Positions 1 through 9,297 are shown, counted from the stretch's first letter. The stretch: 64,000 nt of DNA from Salinibacter pepae (GCF_947077775.1 NZ_CAMTTE010000001.1:3500501-3564500), one strand, 5' to 3'. Translations and numbers: made by a program. The notes: a model not told the origin generated them from the sequence alone.

Positions 1-467
1 CGGTTGACGAGCTGAAGGCCGGTGCTGGAGTCGGCGGGCCGAAGGGTGAGCCGGCCCGTGTACGTGCGCGTCGACTCGGAGGGCAGGGCGAGCGTCCAGC
101 TGCCCCCCCTGGACGGCGCGAGGCGAAGCGACCGGGCGTACAGGTTGGCCGTCCCGCGCCGGGCATACACATCTCCTTGGCGGCGCCCGAGCGTCACGGT
201 CTCGTCGCGGTTCAGCCGGAGGATTCGGGAATCACTGCTGGGAAGCAGCACCGAGAGCGAACGGCGCCTCGGGGTCAGGCGAACAGACTCAACCTCCGTC
301 CCGTGATGCAGGCGCACCTGTACCCAGTCTGTGCTGTCGGGCGAAGACTGGGCGGCGGCCGGAGACGAGGCCCCACCCGCAATCAGCCCCAGCATTGAGG
401 CGGCTAGTGCCCAGAGCAGGCCCCGAGTGCCCGGGCGGAGGATCGGGTGAAATTTACACCAACGCAT
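1..467 (-). CDS. SpoIID/LytB-domain protein, N-terminal part (truncated by window edge)
   Basis: The minus strand reads open from an ATG at 465-467 to the left edge, giving about 155 residues; the C-terminal part lies outside the window. The first 40 residues form a signal peptide: a basic start (MRWCKF), a hydrophobic core (LLWALAAS, LGLIAGG) and an Ala-rich cleavage region ending AAAQ. The mature part ends with a stretch like YTGRLTLRP followed by GLQLVNR, the pattern that precedes the conserved LEDY motif in SpoIID/LytB proteins. SpoIID is a peptidoglycan lytic transglycosylase in sporulators; non-sporulating bacteria carry exported relatives of uncertain substrate. The family call rests on this short stretch. 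It is divergent from tatD, with about 150 bases between. Confidence 0.6.
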   Translation of the reverse strand, partial: MRWCKFHPILRPGTRGLLWALAASMLGLIAGGASSPAAAQSSPDSTDWVQVRLHHGTEVESVRLTPRRRSLSVLLPSSDSRILRLNRDETVTLGRRQGDVYARRGTANLYARSLRLAPSRGGSWTLALPSESTRTYTGRLTLRPADSSTGLQLVN

Positions 468-617
468 TTACAGTGTGGGGCCTTCAGTTGATGTTCTAAC
501 GCACGGTGCCAAGACGATGAGTGCCGGTCTTCCTACGGTGCAAAATGGGGACTTCGTTCCCGGTCGTCATCGGCTCGTTTTGTCCACCTCTTTCGCTTTC
601 GGTCGTCGCTTCAGCCT

Positions 618-1406
618 ATGATTATCGACACACACGCGCACCTGTACCTCGACCAGTTCGATGGGGACCGAGACGCGGTTCTGCGTCGGGCCTGGGGCGC
701 CGGGGTCGACGTCGTCGTGATGCCCGCCATCGACGTTCCCTCCATCCAGCAGGCGGTAGACCTGTGTGAGGAGTACGACGGGCTCTACGCCATGGCGGCC
801 CTGCATCCCTCGGAGACCCAAGAGGTCACCGAGGAGGACTTTGAGGCGGTCGTGAACTGGTGTTCGCACCCGAGTGTGGTGGCGGTGGGGGAGAGCGGGC
901 TGGACTACTACTGGGACCGGTCGTTTGACGACCGCCAGAAGCGCTTTTTCCGCAAGCACATCCGCCTGGCCATTGAGGCCGACCTGCCCCTTGTGATTCA
1001 CAACCGCGACGCCGCGGAGGACATACTCGCCATTCTTGAGGAGGAGTACGTGCGGGCCGAGGTCCCGGAGAAGATGCGCGGGATTCTGCACTGCTACGTC
1101 GATCCGCCCGACGTGGCCGAGCGGGCCTGGAATTTGGGGTTCTATCTGGGGGTCGGGGGCATCATGACATTCTCCAACAGCGAGGTCGACGAGTACGTGA
1201 AGGAAGTGCCGCTCGACCACATCGTCGTGGAGACCGACAGCCCGTACCTCGCCCCGGAGCCAAACCGGGGCGACCGCAACGAGCCGGCCTACGTCCGACA
1301 CGTTGCCGAGCGGCTCGCCGAGATCAAGGATCTTCCGCTGGAGACGGTCGCCGAGGTGACGACCCGGAATGCCCGGGCAATCTACGAGCTCGACGGTACG
1401 CGGTGA
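618..1406 (+). CDS. tatD: TatD-family metal-dependent hydrolase (DNase)
   Basis: 262 residues, the usual family length. TatD proteins are metal-dependent TIM-barrel amidohydrolases with 3'-5' exonuclease activity on DNA. Visible metal ligands are the N-terminal HxH (H6, H8 in DTHAH), the Glu of GESGLDYYW, a His in LVIHNRDA, the His of ILHCY, and the Asp of ETDSPYLAP near the C-terminus, in the family order. The ATG at 618 is chosen because the conserved IDTHAH motif begins two residues later. The gene converges with dnaK; a terminator serving dnaK lies between them. It has no operon partner in the same direction. Cellular role (DNA repair or RNA turnover) cannot be read from the context. Confidence 0.9.
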   Translation: MIIDTHAHLYLDQFDGDRDAVLRRAWGAGVDVVVMPAIDVPSIQQAVDLCEEYDGLYAMAALHPSETQEVTEEDFEAVVNWCSHPSVVAVGESGLDYYWDRSFDDRQKRFFRKHIRLAIEADLPLVIHNRDAAEDILAILEEEYVRAEVPEKMRGILHCYVDPPDVAERAWNLGFYLGVGGIMTFSNSEVDEYVKEVPLDHIVVETDSPYLAPEPNRGDRNEPAYVRHVAERLAEIKDLPLETVAEVTTRNARAIYELDGTR

Positions 1407-1470
1407 GCGGCCGCGGGGCCTGAGGCTTGCGGCATCTGCAGTTGTAGTCCCGCAGGGGCTGGCCCGCAAT

Positions 1471-1515
1471 GTAACAATAAAAAACGCCCCGACCGGAACT
1501 TGCCCGGTCGGGGCG
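1471..1515 (-). terminator. Rho-independent terminator of dnaK
   Basis: On the minus strand a perfect 12-bp stem (CGCCCCGACCGG at 1485-1496 pairing with 1504-1515, 7-base loop) is followed by a T-rich run, seen as A-rich sequence at 1471-1484 on the plus strand. It lies about 100 bases past the dnaK stop codon. The plus strand has no T-run after the stem, so the signal mainly serves dnaK, not tatD. Confidence 0.85.
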
Positions 1516-1611
1516 CCTGAATGGCCGCGGGCTCCCGCGATCGTCGGGGAGGGCGGGGCGATGTAGAGGGACGCGGGCACGTCGAGTCCGCCCGCGTCCA
1601 AACGGCCGCAT

Positions 1612-3609
1612 CTACTCTTCCTCGCCTTCGTCTACCACTTCGTAGTCGGCGTCCTGGACGTCCTCCTCGTCGGAGTCGGGGGCGCCGTTTCCGGGAGTCG
1701 GTCCCTCCGTGGGACCGCCCGCGGGGCCTCCGGCACCGGCCGCCGCACCGGCACCCGCCGCACCGGCACCCGCCGCGGCGCCCTGCTGCGCCTGCTGCTG
1801 TTGGGCCTCGCGGATCTCCTCGCCGGCGGCGGACCACGCCGCGTTGAGCTCCTCGAGGGCGTCCTCCAGCGCGGTGATGTCCTCGTCGGCGCTGGCCGTT
1901 TCGAGCTCCTCGTTCAGCGAGTCGAGGGCGTCCTGGAGGGGCGACCGCTTGTCCTCCGGAATCTTGTCGCCGTACTCCTCGAGGCCCTGCTCCACGGAGT
2001 AGGCCATGGAGTTCGCCTCGTTGATCGTGTCGGCGCGCTCCTTGCGGCGCTCGTCCTCCTCGGCGTGCTGCTCGGCCTCCTCCTTCATCTTCTCGATCTC
2101 CTCGTCCGAGAGGCCGCTGTTCGCCTCCACGCGGATGGACTGCTCCTTGCCGGTGTCCTTGTCCTCGGCGGACACGTTCAGGATGCCGTCCGCGTTGATG
2201 TCGAACGTGACCTCAATTTGCGGCGTCCCCCGCGGGGCCGGCGGGATGCCGTCCAGGTGGAAGCGGCCGAGGGTGCGGTTGTCCTTTGCCATCTCGCGGT
2301 CGCCCTGCAGGACGTGCACCTCGACGGAGGTCTGGTTGTCGGCGGCCGTGGAGAAGACCTCGCTCTCCTTCGTCGGGATCGTGGTGTTCTCCTCAATCAG
2401 CGTCGTCATCACGCCGCCGAGCGTCTCGATGCCGAGGTTGAGCGGCGTCACGTCCAGCAGCAGCACGTCGTCGACGTCGCCACTAAGCACGCCGCCCTGT
2501 ACGGCCGCGCCGAGGGACACCACCTCGTCCGGGTTCACGGACTTGTTGGCCTGCTTGCCGAAGAAGTCCTCGACGGTCTCCTGCACAAGCGGCACGCGGG
2601 TGGATCCGCCAACCAGGATGACCTCGTCGACGTCGCTCTTGGAATGCCCCGCGTCGTCGAGGGCCTTCTCCATCTGTGGCACCGTCTTTTCGACCAGGTC
2701 CTCGATCAGGTTCTCGAAGGTGGCCCGGTTGAGGTCCATGTTCAGGTGCTGCGGCCCCTCGTCCGTGGCCGTAATAAACGGCAGGTTGATCGTCGTCGTC
2801 TTGGCGCTCGACAGCTCAATCTTGGCCTCCTCGGCGGCCTCCTTCAGCCGCTGCAGGGCCATTGGGTCGTCCCGGAGGTCGATGCCGGTGTCCTGCTCAA
2901 ACTCGTCGGCAATGTGGTCGATGAGGCGCTTGTCGAAGTTGTCGCCCCCGAGGTGCGTGTCGCCGTAGGTGGCATTCACTTCGAAGACGCCATCGCCGAG
3001 CTCCAGGATGGAGACGTCGAAGGTGCCGCCGCCGAGGTCGTACACGGCGACCACCTGATCGCTCTCGTCGTCGAGGCCGTAGGCGAGGGACGCTGCGGTC
3101 GGCTCGTTGATGATGCGCTGCACGTTCAGGCCCGCAATCTCGCCGGCCTCCTGCGTGGCCTTCCGCTGCGCGTCGTTGAAGTAGGCCGGCACGGTGATCA
3201 CCGCGTCGGTGACCTCCTGGCCCAGGTAGTCCTCGGCCGTCTGCTTCAGCTTCTGCAGCACCACGGCCGAAATCTCCTGCGGGGTGTACTTCCGGTCCCC
3301 AATCTGGACGCGCGCCGTGTCGTTCTCGCCGCGGACGACCTCGTACGGGACCTCTTCAATTTCGTCCTCGACCTCGTCGTAGAAGCGGCCCATGAACCGC
3401 TTGATCGAGGACACGGTGTTCTCGGGATTCGTGATGGCCTGACGCTTCGCCGGGGCGCCCACGAGGCGCTCGCCGTCGTCCTTGTAGGCCACGACGGACG
3501 GCGTGGTGCGCGCTCCTTCCGCGTTTTCGATGACGTCGGGATCGTCCCCCTCCATCACGGCCACGACCGAGTTCGTCGTGCCAAGGTCGATTCCAATGAC
3601 TTTACCCAT
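1612..3609 (-). CDS. dnaK: Molecular chaperone DnaK (Hsp70)
   Basis: 665 residues. DnaK binds exposed hydrophobic segments of client proteins in the cytoplasm under ATP control with DnaJ and GrpE. The N-terminal ATPase domain shows [50 protein letters not shown] and VGGSTRVP in order; the substrate-binding domain follows the [11 protein letters not shown] linker region. The ATG at 3607-3609 starts the canonical [10 protein letters not shown]; an upstream in-frame extension is arginine-rich and not DnaK-like. The C-terminus is a long Gly/Ala/Pro tail with two copies of a 15-base unit at 1741-1770, ending in an acidic stretch with the [11 protein letters not shown] tail typical of DnaK. No dnaJ or grpE is adjacent, so it appears monocistronic. 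Confidence 0.97.
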   Translation of the reverse strand: MGKVIGIDLGTTNSVVAVMEGDDPDVIENAEGARTTPSVVAYKDDGERLVGAPAKRQAITNPENTVSSIKRFMGRFYDEVEDEIEEVPYEVVRGENDTARVQIGDRKYTPQEISAVVLQKLKQTAEDYLGQEVTDAVITVPAYFNDAQRKATQEAGEIAGLNVQRIINEPTAASLAYGLDDESDQVVAVYDLGGGTFDVSILELGDGVFEVNATYGDTHLGGDNFDKRLIDHIADEFEQDTGIDLRDDPMALQRLKEAAEEAKIELSSAKTTTINLPFITATDEGPQHLNMDLNRATFENLIEDLVEKTVPQMEKALDDAGHSKSDVDEVILVGGSTRVPLVQETVEDFFGKQANKSVNPDEVVSLGAAVQGGVLSGDVDDVLLLDVTPLNLGIETLGGVMTTLIEENTTIPTKESEVFSTAADNQTSVEVHVLQGDREMAKDNRTLGRFHLDGIPPAPRGTPQIEVTFDINADGILNVSAEDKDTGKEQSIRVEANSGLSDEEIEKMKEEAEQHAEEDERRKERADTINEANSMAYSVEQGLEEYGDKIPEDKRSPLQDALDSLNEELETASADEDITALEDALEELNAAWSAAGEEIREAQQQQAQQGAAAGAGAAGAGAAAGAGGPAGGPTEGPTPGNGAPDSDEEDVQDADYEVVDEGEEE
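1741..1770. repeat. Two tandem 15-base units in the dnaK C-terminal tail
   Basis: CGCCGCACCGGCACC occurs twice head to tail. It is in frame with dnaK and encodes Ala/Gly pentapeptides in the disordered linker before the acidic C-terminus, so copy-number change would alter only tail length. Confidence 0.8.
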
Positions 3610-3970
3610 GAGTACGTGTGCGTTGGTTCGGATCAGTTCGAAAGTCGAAGGCGTGTCGGGGGCGAGGGGCGGCCGCCTCTCGGCGTCCCCAACTCTACAT
3701 CGCCACGAGACATACTTCTCAAGAACAATGCCGCGCCGCAAAGCCCCCGAAACAGTCCGTCAGAATGACAGGGTGGCAGGGCCGGGCCGGTCGATTTCCC
3801 CTGGCGGGGCGTCAGGACTGGCACCGGGACGCCCGCACGCTGAAAAGTTTGCAGGACGGAGGCATGGTCCTTGGGGGGCAACCGTCTCCCCTCCGTTTCC
3901 GTGCAAAATTTCACCAATATCGAAGGGGGCCCAAGATATTCCCGCGACTCGTGCTTATCGTGTGATTGTC
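3610..3970. other. Intergenic region between divergent dnaK and pgsA-like gene
   Basis: 361 bases with no supported gene. No CIRCE element (TTAGCACTC-N9-GAGTGCTAA) is present, so HrcA control of dnaK is not indicated. On the minus strand CTTGAG (3718-3723) and CGATGTAG (3695-3702), 15 bases apart and about 85 bases before the dnaK start, weakly resemble a heat-shock promoter, but the lineage is not known for RpoH, so this is only a candidate. AATATC (3916-3921) and GATATT (3935-3940) form an inverted repeat with a 13-base spacer about 30 bases before the pgsA-like ATG, a possible operator. Confidence 0.4.
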
Positions 3971-4576
3971 ATGTACACGTCTGCTGCCCTCCGGTACATC
4001 CCCAACCTTCTGACGGTCGGTCGGATTCTGGTGACCCCGTTGCTGCTCCTGCTCCTGTCGGTTCCGAGCACGGCCGGCCAGATGAGTGCGGTCGTGCTCT
4101 TCGTTCTGGCGTCCTTGACGGACTACTACGACGGGGTGTTGGCCCGTCGGTACGGCGTGCGGTCGCGGCTCGGGCAGTACCTCGACCCCCTGGCGGATAA
4201 GATTCTGATTCTGGGGACCTTCATCGCCCTCGCCCTGGAGGCCCCCGACCTCGTCCCGTGGTGGGCCGTCGTGGCCATCGCCCTTCGCGACGTTGTCGTG
4301 ACGGTCCTGCGGTCGTGGGCCGAAGCGTCCGGGCAGACGCTGCACACCTACCGCGTGGCGAAGGGGAAGACGATGCTGCAGGCCGCATTCCTGTTCGGCG
4401 TGCTCACGCTCCGGGCCGCGACGCACTTTTCCCCGCCGCTTCGCGACGCCGCCCGGTGGCTGCTTTACGACAGCGGCCTGCCGGGGCTGGCCCTAACGGT
4501 CGTCGTCGGGTTTACGCTGGCCACGGGCGCGCTGTACGTGGTGGCGCCGGTGGAAGAGAAGGGGGAACTGGAGTAG
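3971..4576 (+). CDS. pgsA: CDP-alcohol phosphatidyltransferase, PgsA-like
   Basis: 201 residues, normal for CDP-diacylglycerol-glycerol-3-phosphate 3-phosphatidyltransferase, the membrane enzyme that commits CDP-DAG to phosphatidylglycerol. The family signature D-x2-DG-x2-AR-x8-G-x3-D-x3-D is seen in DYYDGVLARRYG followed by GQYLDPLADK, which holds the metal and CDP-binding aspartates. Hydrophobic segments at LLTVGRILVTPLLLLLL, SAVVLFVLASL, VVAIALRDVVV and near the C-terminus (LALTVVVGFTLATGALYVV) fit an integral membrane enzyme. The ATG at 3971 is used because MYTSAALRYIPNLLTVGR matches the usual PgsA start; the longer upstream frame is not protein-like. Substrate (glycerol-P versus another alcohol) is inferred. 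pyrE follows 46 bases downstream. Confidence 0.8.
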   Translation: MYTSAALRYIPNLLTVGRILVTPLLLLLLSVPSTAGQMSAVVLFVLASLTDYYDGVLARRYGVRSRLGQYLDPLADKILILGTFIALALEAPDLVPWWAVVAIALRDVVVTVLRSWAEASGQTLHTYRVAKGKTMLQAAFLFGVLTLRAATHFSPPLRDAARWLLYDSGLPGLALTVVVGFTLATGALYVVAPVEEKGELE

Positions 4577-4622
4577 CGCTCCATGCCGCACTCGCGCCCT
4601 CGACTGACTGCTGTCGTCCGTG

Positions 4623-5297
4623 ATGTCCCAAGACCTCTTCGCTCCATCGTCGGCTGAGCGGGCCCGCGCCCTCGCGGATGCCCTGCTGAGCATTGATGCC
4701 GTCTCGCTCCGCCCGCACGACCCGTTCACGTGGTCCTCGGGCCTCGCGGCGCCCATCTACTGCGACAACCGGCAGACCCTGGCCCATCCGTCCGTTCGCG
4801 GACGCATTGCGGACGGGTTTGCGGAGGTTGTACGGGGGGACGACGGGGCCTCGCTCACCGTGGCGGGCACGGCCACGGCCGGCATCCCCCACGCGGCCTG
4901 GCTGGCCGACCGGATCGAGGCACCGATGGCGTACGTCCGTGACTCGGCCAAAGGGCACGGCCAGGGGCGGCGCATCGAGGGGGCACGGCCGGGGGGAGGG
5001 GATGAGGTTGTCGTCGTGGAGGATCTCATCTCGACGGGCCGATCCGCGTTGAACGCGGCGGCGGCCGTTCGCGAGACTGGGGCCAATGTCTCGGCCGTAC
5101 TGGCCATCTTCTCGTACGGGCTGGACGCCGCCGCCACGGCCTTTCGGGAGGCCGGCGTGCCCTGCCACGTGCTGACGACGTTTCCCGTGCTGCTGGACGT
5201 GGCGCGCCGCCAGCACTCCCTCTCGGCAGACGCCGAGGCGCTCCTTAACGACTGGCAGGCCGACCCCGAGGCCTGGTCGCACGAACACGGCGGCTGA
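4623..5297 (+). CDS. pyrE: Orotate phosphoribosyltransferase
   Basis: 224 residues. PyrE condenses orotate with PRPP to give OMP, the fifth step of UMP synthesis. The type I phosphoribosyltransferase loop VVVVEDLISTGRSALNA is clear, preceded by the substrate-binding GTATAGIPHAAWLA and YVRDSAKGHG segments in the positions seen in OPRTases; the N-terminus has FTWSSGLAAPIYCDNR, the family's substrate region. A GTG codon immediately precedes the chosen ATG. The gene lies between the pgsA-like gene and cinA in the same direction, away from the pyrB-pyrR pair 39 kb to the right. Confidence 0.93.
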   Translation: MSQDLFAPSSAERARALADALLSIDAVSLRPHDPFTWSSGLAAPIYCDNRQTLAHPSVRGRIADGFAEVVRGDDGASLTVAGTATAGIPHAAWLADRIEAPMAYVRDSAKGHGQGRRIEGARPGGGDEVVVVEDLISTGRSALNAAAAVRETGANVSAVLAIFSYGLDAAATAFREAGVPCHVLTTFPVLLDVARRQHSLSADAEALLNDWQADPEAWSHEHGG

Positions 5298-5389
5298 GCC
5301 GGCGTGCGCGCACCCCCGGCTGACTCCCGCACCGGCCGGACTGGGGACGCCCCTTGTTTCCGCTCTCTTCTGGTTGCTTTTCCCCCTTG

Positions 5390-6628
5390 ATGAAGGCACA
5401 ACTCCTGACCATCGGCGACGAACTGTTGATTGGCCAGACCACCAATACGAATGCCGCCTGGCTCGGGGGCAGGCTCAGTCGCCTCGGCGTCCGCATGACC
5501 CGGACGGTGACCGTCGGGGACGCCCGCGAGGCGATCTTCCGGGAGCTGGACCGGGCGTACGAGGCGGCCCGCCTCGTCATTTGCACTGGGGGGCTCGGCC
5601 CCACCCACGACGACCTCACGCGGACGGTCATCGCCGATTACTTTGGGGCCCCGCTCCAGACCGACCCGGACGTGCTGGAACGGGTTCGCCAGTACTACGA
5701 CCGGCGAAACCGAGACGTGCCGCCGTCCGCCCCGGCCCTTGCCCAGCGGCCCCAGGGCTTTGAGACGCTCGACAATCCGGTTGGCGCCGCCGTGGGGTTG
5801 TGGTACGAGGCCCCAGACGGGCGGCTGATCGTGCTGTTGCCCGGGATCCCGGAAGAGATGACCGCCATCTTCGAGGCCTCGGTCCAGCCGCGGCTCGAAG
5901 AGCAGTCGGGCGTGGGCGAGGTGCGCCACCGAACCCTCGTGACGGCGGGGATCGGGGAGACGGCCCTGCAGGAGAAGCTGGGCGACCTGTCCGACGTGCT
6001 GGGGGACGACGTGTCCCTGGCGTACCTGCCCTCCACGAGCGGGGTGCGCCTGCGCCTCTCGGCCGACGCCCGGCAGACGACGGCGGGTGCGCGCCTGGAT
6101 ACGGTGGAGGCGGCAATCCGGGAGCGTGCGGGAGACGACATCATCGGCACCGGCGATGTGACCCTGGAAGCGGTGCTGGGGGAGGCACTGCGGACCCGCG
6201 ACGCCACAATTGCCAGTGCGGAGAGCGCGACGGGCGGGCTCATTGGGCACCGGTTGACGGGGGTCGCCGGGTCGTCCGACTACTACCTGGGAAGCGTGGT
6301 CGCCTACGCCAATTCCGCAAAGAAAACCATCCTGGGCGTGGACGAGGCGGCGATCCGTGAGCACGGCGCCGTGAGCGAGGCGGTCGCCGTCCAGATGGCC
6401 GAGGGGGTGCGGGCGGCGCTCGGCACCACGGTGGGCGTGTCGACCACCGGCATCGCGGGGCCGACGGGCGGCACGCCCGAGAAGCCGGTGGGCACCGTGT
6501 GGGTCGGGTACGCCGACGCGTCCGGGCGGCACGCCCGGCGCCACCAGTTCGTAGAGGACCGCACGTTGAACAAAGAGCTCTTCGCGTCCGCGGCCCTCGA
6601 ACAGGCGCGCCGGACGCTGTCGGCGTAG
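5390..6628 (+). CDS. cinA: CinA-family protein with nicotinamide-nucleotide amidase domain
   Basis: 412 residues with the two-domain CinA layout. The N-terminal MoCF-like domain begins KAQLLTIGDELLIGQTTNTN and carries TGGLGPTHDDLT; the C-terminal PncC domain carries SAESATGGLIGHRLTGV, SDYYLGSVVAYAN and STTGIAGPTGG. PncC deamidates NMN to NaMN for NAD salvage; the N-terminal domain of full-length CinA has been reported as an ADP-ribose pyrophosphatase. The name reflects its link to competence in Streptococcus, which is not implied here. The ATG at 5390 places the GDE motif at the expected distance. It lies 92 bases after pyrE on the same strand. Confidence 0.92.
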   Translation: MKAQLLTIGDELLIGQTTNTNAAWLGGRLSRLGVRMTRTVTVGDAREAIFRELDRAYEAARLVICTGGLGPTHDDLTRTVIADYFGAPLQTDPDVLERVRQYYDRRNRDVPPSAPALAQRPQGFETLDNPVGAAVGLWYEAPDGRLIVLLPGIPEEMTAIFEASVQPRLEEQSGVGEVRHRTLVTAGIGETALQEKLGDLSDVLGDDVSLAYLPSTSGVRLRLSADARQTTAGARLDTVEAAIRERAGDDIIGTGDVTLEAVLGEALRTRDATIASAESATGGLIGHRLTGVAGSSDYYLGSVVAYANSAKKTILGVDEAAIREHGAVSEAVAVQMAEGVRAALGTTVGVSTTGIAGPTGGTPEKPVGTVWVGYADASGRHARRHQFVEDRTLNKELFASAALEQARRTLSA

Positions 6629-6762
6629 GGCCGAACGGCCGGGCCGCCGAGCCCGTCGGTCGCCGCGCCCCGTGGGGCACCACCGCCGGACCCGTCGGAG
6701 GGCGTGCCGCACTGCAGGAAAGCACTCACGCGTCATTTGCCAACCAACCCATCCGCGCATCC

Positions 6763-7746
6763 ATGCGAGCCGTTCGCGTTCCCGACCCCGGCGCCCCGTC
6801 CGCCATGACCATCGGCGAGGTGCCGACCCCGACGCCCGGGGCGGACGAGGTCCGTGTGCAGGTCCACGCCACGGCCCTCAACCGCGCCGATACGTTCCAG
6901 CGCCGCGGTCACTACGCCCCGCCGGAGGGGGCCTCTTCCATCATGGGCCTCGAAATGGCCGGCGTCGTTCAGGAGACCGGACCCGACGTGATCGACTGGC
7001 ACGAAGGGGACCGCGTATTCAGCCTGCTGGCCGGGGGCGGATACGCCGAGCAGGTGGTCGTCCATAAGGACCTGCTGATGGCCGTCCCGCCGGGTCTCTC
7101 CATGCGGGCGGCGGCGGCAATTCCGGAGGTGTTCCTGACGGCGTACCAGGCCCTGCACTGGCTTGGGGGGCTGCAGCGCGACCACGACGTCCTCGTCCAC
7201 GCCGGCGCCAGTGGCGTGGGGACCGCCGCCATCCAGCTCGTGCGGGAGGCCGGCGCGCGCCCCTACATCACGGCCTCGGCCCCGAAGCACGATCTTTGCC
7301 GCGATCTGGGGGCGGCGGCCACCATCGACTACGAGTCGGAGGACTTCGCCGCCCGGATCGACGATCTCACGGGCGGAGCGGGGGTGGACATCGTGCTCGA
7401 CTTTATCGGCGCGCCGTACTTTCACCAGAACGTGGAGGCCCTGTCCGTGGACGGCCGCATCGTGCAACTCGCGACCCTCGGGGGGAGCACCGTCGAGGAG
7501 GTGAGCCTGCGTGCCCTGATGGCCAAACGCATTCAGCTCTTAACCTCGACGCTTCGCGACCGAAGCCTCGACTACAAGGTGCAGCTGACCCATGAGTTTG
7601 CGGGGGACATCGTGCCCACGTTCGTGGATGGGCAGCTCCGTCCCGTGATCGACTCGACCTACGACTGGACCGAGGTGGCCGACGCCCACCGGCGCATGGA
7701 AAACAACGCAAACGCCGGCAAGATCGTCCTCCAAGTGGTCTCGTAG
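6763..7746 (+). CDS. Zinc-free NAD(P)H quinone oxidoreductase, PIG3 type
   Basis: 327 residues, a medium-chain dehydrogenase/reductase without the structural-zinc cysteines. The N-terminal GroES-like domain has LNRADTFQRRGHYAPP and IMGLEMAGVV; the Rossmann domain has VHAGASGVGTAAIQLVREAGA. These match TP53I3/PIG3-like quinone reductases, which reduce quinones with NADPH and are linked to oxidative stress. The ATG at 6763 is chosen because MRAVRVPDPG is the family start; upstream in-frame sequence lies in the shadow of cinA. It follows cinA by 134 bases, so it may or may not be cotranscribed. It converges with the osmC-like gene. Confidence 0.87.
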   Translation: MRAVRVPDPGAPSAMTIGEVPTPTPGADEVRVQVHATALNRADTFQRRGHYAPPEGASSIMGLEMAGVVQETGPDVIDWHEGDRVFSLLAGGGYAEQVVVHKDLLMAVPPGLSMRAAAAIPEVFLTAYQALHWLGGLQRDHDVLVHAGASGVGTAAIQLVREAGARPYITASAPKHDLCRDLGAAATIDYESEDFAARIDDLTGGAGVDIVLDFIGAPYFHQNVEALSVDGRIVQLATLGGSTVEEVSLRALMAKRIQLLTSTLRDRSLDYKVQLTHEFAGDIVPTFVDGQLRPVIDSTYDWTEVADAHRRMENNANAGKIVLQVVS

Positions 7747-7761
7747 ACCGACACACGAACA

Positions 7762-7789
7762 CCCCGAGTCCTCGACGGAGGACCCGGGG
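7762..7789. terminator. Hairpin between convergent oxidoreductase and osmC-like genes
   Basis: CCCCGAGTCCTC (7762-7773) pairs with 7778-7789 with one mismatch around a 4-base loop. It sits between two convergent stop codons. There is no good T-run on either side, so it is a weak bidirectional terminator candidate only. Confidence 0.4.
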
Positions 7790-7821
7790 CGGAGAAGAGT
7801 ACTGACCGAGCGCGTTGAAGC

Positions 7822-8247
7822 CTACGTCAGGCTCGCGTCGAGCGTGATCTCCGTGCCGGCGAGGGCCTTCGAGACCGGGCAGCCCTCCTTCGCCGCCGCG
7901 GCGTGCTCGTCGAACGTGTCCGCGTCGAGGCCCGGCACGGACGCCTCCGTCGTCAGGTGGATCTCGGTGATGGTCGGGTCCCCCTCGACCATCTGGAGCG
8001 TCACGTCCGCCGTGGTGTTGACCGATTCGGGGTCGTGCCCGGCCTCAGCCAGGACGTTGGAGAGGGCCATCGAGAAGCAGCCCGCATGGGCGGCGGCAAT
8101 CAGCTCTTCGGGATTGGAGCCGTCTCCGTCCTCGAAGCGGGAGCGAAACGAGTAGGCGCCCTCGTAGGCCCCGCTTTCAAGCTGCATGGTGCCGCTGCCG
8201 TCGGGCAGGTTGCCGGTCCACGTTGCGTCCGCAGAACGAGTAGGCAT
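7822..8247 (-). CDS. OsmC/Ohr-family peroxiredoxin
   Basis: 141 residues, the OsmC size. These cytoplasmic thiol peroxidases reduce organic hydroperoxides using two cysteines. Both are present: C57 in HAGCFSMAL and C123 in EGCPVSKAL, and the conserved NPEELIAAAHAGC helix precedes the first. The start MPTRSADATWTG matches OsmC proteins that begin with a few residues before the ATW strand; an upstream in-frame extension lacks family similarity. OsmC is a better fit than Ohr by its short N-terminus and the FRSRFEDGDGSNPEE stretch. It stands alone between the convergent oxidoreductase and the MscS gene transcribed in the same direction. Confidence 0.9.
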   Translation of the reverse strand: MPTRSADATWTGNLPDGSGTMQLESGAYEGAYSFRSRFEDGDGSNPEELIAAAHAGCFSMALSNVLAEAGHDPESVNTTADVTLQMVEGDPTITEIHLTTEASVPGLDADTFDEHAAAAKEGCPVSKALAGTEITLDASLT

Positions 8248-8374
8248 AGATGGGTGTGTGGGTTGGTCGTTGGGGATGTCAGAGGTCACACACTGCAAAT
8301 GCGTGCCCCCCTGTACGTTCCTCCCCGGCCCCGCTTTTCGGAAAGAACACACCAACACCAGCCCCGCCTCGGGG

Positions 8375-9226
8375 CTACGCCGCCTCGTCGCTGCCGTCGA
8401 GCTCGTCGAGGTGCACGTCCATCTGCGGGTAGGGGATGCCGATCTCGGCCTCGTCGAGCTTGTACTTGACCTGCCGGGTCAGCTCCTGCTTCAGGCGAAA
8501 GTAGTCGTCGGGCGTGGCCCACACGCGCACCTGCCAGTTGATAGACGAGCCCCCCAGGGCTGTGAGCGCGGCCTGTTCGCCCTTCTCTGTGACCCGGTCG
8601 TCAACGTTCCGGGCGGCCTCGAGTAGGACCTCCCGGGTGGCGTCGATGTCCGCCGGGTAGTCGGTGCCCACGTCGCAGTCCACCCGGACGACATCGTGGG
8701 CAAAAATATTGCGGATGGTGGAGCCAAAGATGTCGCCGTTGGGCACAATGATAAGCCGGTTGTCCCGGGTGGTCAGTCGCGTAAAGAAGAGGGAGATGTC
8801 GCGTACAAAGCCGGTTTCATCGGCAATCTCGACGTAGTCGTCCACCTTAAAGGGCCGGAAGATCAGCAGCATGATGCCGGCAGCAAAGTTGGCGAGGGTG
8901 CCCTGCAGGGCGAGGCCCACCGCGAAGCTGGCGGCGGCCAGAACGGCGACGAAGCTGGCCGTTTCGACGCCGACCGTTTCCAGACCGGCGAAGATCGCTA
9001 GCAGGAAGATGGCGTAGTACGCGAAGTTGCCGGCAAACTTCGTCAGGGTCGTATCGACCTTCGGCTTGTCGAGACCGCCCCGAATTACATCGCGAACCTT
9101 GGTCGCTACGTACCGTCCCACGACGAGAATGAGGACAAAGGCCACAATGCTCAGCACGTAGGAGCCGAGCATCTGAATCGTCTCGGCGTTCAAATAGTCC
9201 TGAGACTGAGAAAGGAGATCGTTCAT
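8375..9226 (-). CDS. MscS-family small-conductance mechanosensitive channel
   Basis: 283 residues, close to E. coli MscS. MscS channels open under membrane tension to release solutes on osmotic downshock, relevant to a halophile. Three N-terminal hydrophobic helices are visible (YVLSIVAFVLILVVGRYV; YAIFLLAIFAGLETVGV; the pore helix ASFAVGLALQGTLANFAAG), followed by the MscS beta domain start FRPFKVDDYVEI and the IPNG-like motif LIIVPNGDIFGSTIRN. The cytoplasmic alpha/beta domain ends IPYPQMDVHL. The ATG at 9226 gives a normal N-terminus; the frame stays open upstream only as an arginine-rich shadow of the next gene. 71 bases separate it from the YdjM-like gene on the same strand. Confidence 0.93.
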   Translation of the reverse strand: MNDLLSQSQDYLNAETIQMLGSYVLSIVAFVLILVVGRYVATKVRDVIRGGLDKPKVDTTLTKFAGNFAYYAIFLLAIFAGLETVGVETASFVAVLAAASFAVGLALQGTLANFAAGIMLLIFRPFKVDDYVEIADETGFVRDISLFFTRLTTRDNRLIIVPNGDIFGSTIRNIFAHDVVRVDCDVGTDYPADIDATREVLLEAARNVDDRVTEKGEQAALTALGGSSINWQVRVWATPDDYFRLKQELTRQVKYKLDEAEIGIPYPQMDVHLDELDGSDEAA

Positions 9227-9297
9227 GGTGGCGTTGGGGCGCGACGGCGAGTGTAAGTGAAAAGTGTCCTGAAGGTACTGGGAAACGGGGGGAAGTA

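Noticed and set aside
1801-3768. Long plus-strand open frame opposite dnaK
   Set aside because: It is the exact antisense of DnaK codons, rich in Leu, Val and Arg as expected from antisense of acidic high-GC genes, and has no family similarity.
3610-3970. HrcA/CIRCE operator before dnaK
   Set aside because: Searched by eye for TTAGCACTC and its complement; not present.
4757-6760. 667-codon minus-strand frame opposite pyrE and cinA
   Set aside because: Same antisense artefact; pyrE and cinA carry all diagnostic motifs.
7762-7789. Strong Rho-independent terminator
   Set aside because: Stem is imperfect and no T-run follows on either strand; kept only as a weak candidate.
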